A stretch of DNA of 7,822 nt from Verrucomicrobiota bacterium. GTDB lineage: Bacteria; Verrucomicrobiota; Verrucomicrobiia; Chthoniobacterales; UBA10450. Location: NCBI GenBank assembly GCA_003219925.1, contig QHQU01000194.1, positions 1 to 7,822 on the forward strand, in the 5' to 3' direction. The position numbers were made by a program, and so were the translations under genes. The notes beneath the pieces were generated by a model. The model was not told the DNA's origin, did not search any database, and saw only the letters and a list, made by a program, of their open reading frames with translations. Positions 6,394 through 7,822 of this stretch are shown here, in pieces; within the stretch, counting starts at the first letter, position 1; every line of letters starts with the position of its first letter.

Positions 6394-6421
6394 CGGTTGC
6401 CCAATGTTTAACAGCCAGCGA

Positions 6422-7519
6422 TTACCGCACGGCTTGGAGCGGTTTTACGATTCCGGTATCGACGCTAACGCGTTTTGCTTCCTCAACCGAATCGGTGCCG
6501 CCGAGTGGGACGCCGCCGAAGCGCTTCGCGGCATAGTAGGAACCGACGACGATAAGGGCGGCGAGAAATTGTGCGGCCATCGTTTCGTAAGTTGGGAAAA
6601 CTGCGAACCACAGACTGACCCAAGCGGGAATGGAATTTGTGAGCCAGGGAATGGGCGTAGCCGAGATCCAGTTAGCAAGCTGCATTTCCTGGGCTTGCTC
6701 TCCAACCATCACCAACAAAACAACTCCGAGCAGAATCCCGGTAGTAATTAACATTTTGCGATAAGGCAAACGTTGTTGCAGCACGAAGGTCAGGAGCGCG
6801 ACCATCCCGGTCAGGACGAGACCGAGCAGCGTTCCCTTGAGCACAACAGCACCACCTAGTCGTAGATGATAGCTCTGGAGAAAAAGCACCACTTCAAATC
6901 CTTCGCGATACAGCGAGGTGAACCCGAGAAGGATTAGTCCCCAGCGCAGACGAGAACCGCTGGCCGCAGAATCGAGGAGCGATTTGCGCCGGCGATTATG
7001 AGCGCGAATCCAGCCGCCCCAATAGATTTTGTGAAAGAACCAGTTCATGATAACAAGCAGCACGATCACTGCGAGTAGTCCGGTTGCTGCCTGCAAATGC
7101 AGAGCGGGAACGTTCTCGCTCAACTGCTTCATAATTCCGACGGCGACAAACCAGGTCACAAGGGTGGCGAGGAAAGCGATGGCGGCGCCTGACATCACCG
7201 GTTTGCGATAATCTCGCCGCGGCCCCGTCATACTGGCGGTGACGGCAGCCAGAACGAGAATGCATTCGAGTCCCTCACGGAAAACGAGAACACCGATATC
7301 GAGCGAGGCGACGGTGGCGGTGGTGTGCGCTTGCAGCGGGTCGGGCGCACCGTGGGCTGCGATTCCCTGCCAGACGAAAATCGCGATCACAAAAAGCGCA
7401 GCGAACAACAGGCCCACGCGGACACCGATTCCGCGCGAAAGCCCATTTTCCCGCGTGGTTCGCCGGCTGACATTCAGCTCAGGCTGGTGGCAGGCTTCGC
7501 GCGCAAGCGTGCTAGGCAT
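6422..7519 (-). CDS. FTR1 family iron permease
   Basis: The 365-residue inner-membrane protein carries both family motifs: REGLE at residues 81-85 and REGFE at 205-209, whose Arg and Glu residues are needed for iron passage in yeast Ftr1 and bacterial EfeU. Seven to eight membrane segments are apparent (about 35-52, 72-96, 108-130, 145-163, 190-214, 226-247, 258-273 and 300-330). FTR1 proteins move iron across the membrane, usually coupled to an oxidase. Two things are unusual: a charged N-terminal extension of about 34 residues before the first segment, and an additional segment plus loop (35-71) ahead of the first motif where bacterial relatives often begin close to it. The start is ATG 7519 with only a weak AGG upstream. 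No EfeO, EfeB, P19 or cupredoxin partner is present in the window; the partners here are a barrel and a cytochrome. Confidence 0.93.
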   Translation of the reverse strand: MPSTLAREACHQPELNVSRRTTRENGLSRGIGVRVGLLFAALFVIAIFVWQGIAAHGAPDPLQAHTTATVASLDIGVLVFREGLECILVLAAVTASMTGPRRDYRKPVMSGAAIAFLATLVTWFVAVGIMKQLSENVPALHLQAATGLLAVIVLLVIMNWFFHKIYWGGWIRAHNRRRKSLLDSAASGSRLRWGLILLGFTSLYREGFEVVLFLQSYHLRLGGAVVLKGTLLGLVLTGMVALLTFVLQQRLPYRKMLITTGILLGVVLLVMVGEQAQEMQLANWISATPIPWLTNSIPAWVSLWFAVFPTYETMAAQFLAALIVVGSYYAAKRFGGVPLGGTDSVEEAKRVSVDTGIVKPLQAVR

Positions 7520-7530
7520 ACCACAAACCT

Positions 7531-7558
7531 AACATATCGAACTTCGATACGCTGTCGC
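7531..7558 (-). promoter_or_regulatory. Candidate promoter with palindromic operator upstream of FTR1
   Basis: A perfect palindrome TATCGAA-C-TTCGATA spans 7535-7549, 15 bases before the permease ATG. On the minus strand it falls between a weak -35 (GCGACA, 7553-7558) and a weak -10 (TATGTT, 7531-7536) spaced by 16 bases. A repressor bound there could block transcription, as expected for iron-responsive control. It does not resemble the classical Fur box of Escherichia coli, so the regulator is unknown. If this -10 is right, the leader would be only about five bases. Confidence 0.35.
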
Positions 7559-7579
7559 TCGGTTGCCATTTTTTAGCGG

Positions 7580-7725
7580 CTCGTTGTCCGGACGGGGCGG
7601 AACATTAGACTTCCAAGTCTGGGCGCCAAACAGGCTTGAAGCCTGTTTCCCTTCAGCAGGATAAAAGCCCGCTGGGCGCACAGGCACGCGTGCCTGTGTT
7701 CCACTCGCTCGTTGCCGGGACGGGG
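7580..7725. repeat. Cluster of three palindromes flanked by an 18-base direct repeat
   Basis: CTCGTTGTCCGGACGGGG (7580-7597) and CTCGTTGCCGGGACGGGG (7708-7725) are direct repeats with two differences. Between them lie AGACTT-CC-AAGTCT (7607-7620), a 21-base palindrome with ten-base arms AAACAGGCTT and AAGCCTGTTT (7628-7648), and a perfect 20-base palindrome CACAGGCACGCGTGCCTGTG (7679-7698). Such AGACTTCCAAGTCT and CAGGCTTGAAGCCTG units are, from memory, frequent between genes in Verrucomicrobiota. There is no gene here. Confidence 0.7.
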
Positions 7726-7763
7726 AATGGAATGACGGAGGGACGGAGCGGTGGAGCGAGGTC

Positions 7764-7822
7764 GGCTCGACGGAGTCTCGCCCTACCATCTGCCTGCGAA
7801 TCGATTTCTTGGTAGGACGACG
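7764..7822. repeat. Dispersed repeat ending CTACCA, with an inverted partner at the window edge
   Basis: The element ends GACGGAGTCTCGCCCTACCA at 7769-7788. CCTACCA (7782-7788) is mirrored by TGGTAGG (7810-7816), followed by ACGACG at the window edge, which looks like the beginning of a second copy in the opposite direction. The second copy is cut off, so the pairing is tentative. With 7520-7763, the last 300 bases contain no gene that I can support. Confidence 0.45.

Noticed and set aside
7580..7725. Possible CRISPR array
   Set aside because: The direct repeat occurs only twice, and the intervening sequence consists of palindromes rather than uniform unique spacers. No cas gene is present.
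7529..7789. 86-codon open frame on the minus strand
   Set aside because: Its translation is a readout of the palindromic repeats. It has no domain and crosses all repeat boundaries.

Overview
The window looks like bacterial chromosome from a soil or freshwater lineage, most likely Verrucomicrobiota (Chthoniobacterales/Udaeobacter-like), with Acidobacteriota as an alternative. This rests on the style of the proteins (a secreted Asp-box/VPS10-like protein of about 1,060 residues, DoxX, an FTR1 permease beside a c-type cytochrome) and on several families of short palindromic intergenic repeats. There is no rRNA, marker gene or database search behind it, so the assignment is tentative. I see no RNA gene, CRISPR array, integrase or classical insertion sequence.

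Layout, left to right. Bases 1-585 (minus) hold the N-terminal 195 residues of a sugar-phosphate nucleotidyltransferase whose 3' end lies outside the window. Bases 700-1053 (minus) encode a small DUF559/Vsr-like nuclease-fold protein, boxed in by two inverted copies of a REP-like hairpin repeat (626-660 and 1057-1091). Bases 1265-1666 (plus) encode a DoxX-family membrane protein. It converges with a 1058-residue exported Asp-box (BNR) propeller protein at 1701-4877 (minus). The 5' leader of that gene (4878-5116) is made almost entirely of repeats and hairpins.

The right part reads as one minus-strand group with a probable iron-uptake role: FTR1 family permease (6422-7519), then a predicted outer-membrane beta-barrel 28 bases later (5659-6393), then a small lipoprotein c-type cytochrome (5117-5452). 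A third copy of the REP-like hairpin lies between the last two. A 15-base palindrome just upstream of the permease is a candidate operator. Bases 7520-7822 contain no gene but a dense cluster of at least four kinds of palindromic or direct repeat.

How the genes may work together: ferrous iron would cross the inner membrane through FTR1, the cytochrome could take part in the oxidation step that FTR1 transport is thought to need, and the barrel may admit substrate through the outer membrane. The rest of the window is a set of unrelated genes separated by repeats. The most unusual feature is the nuclease-fold gene framed by inverted repeats, one of which supplies its ribosome binding site.
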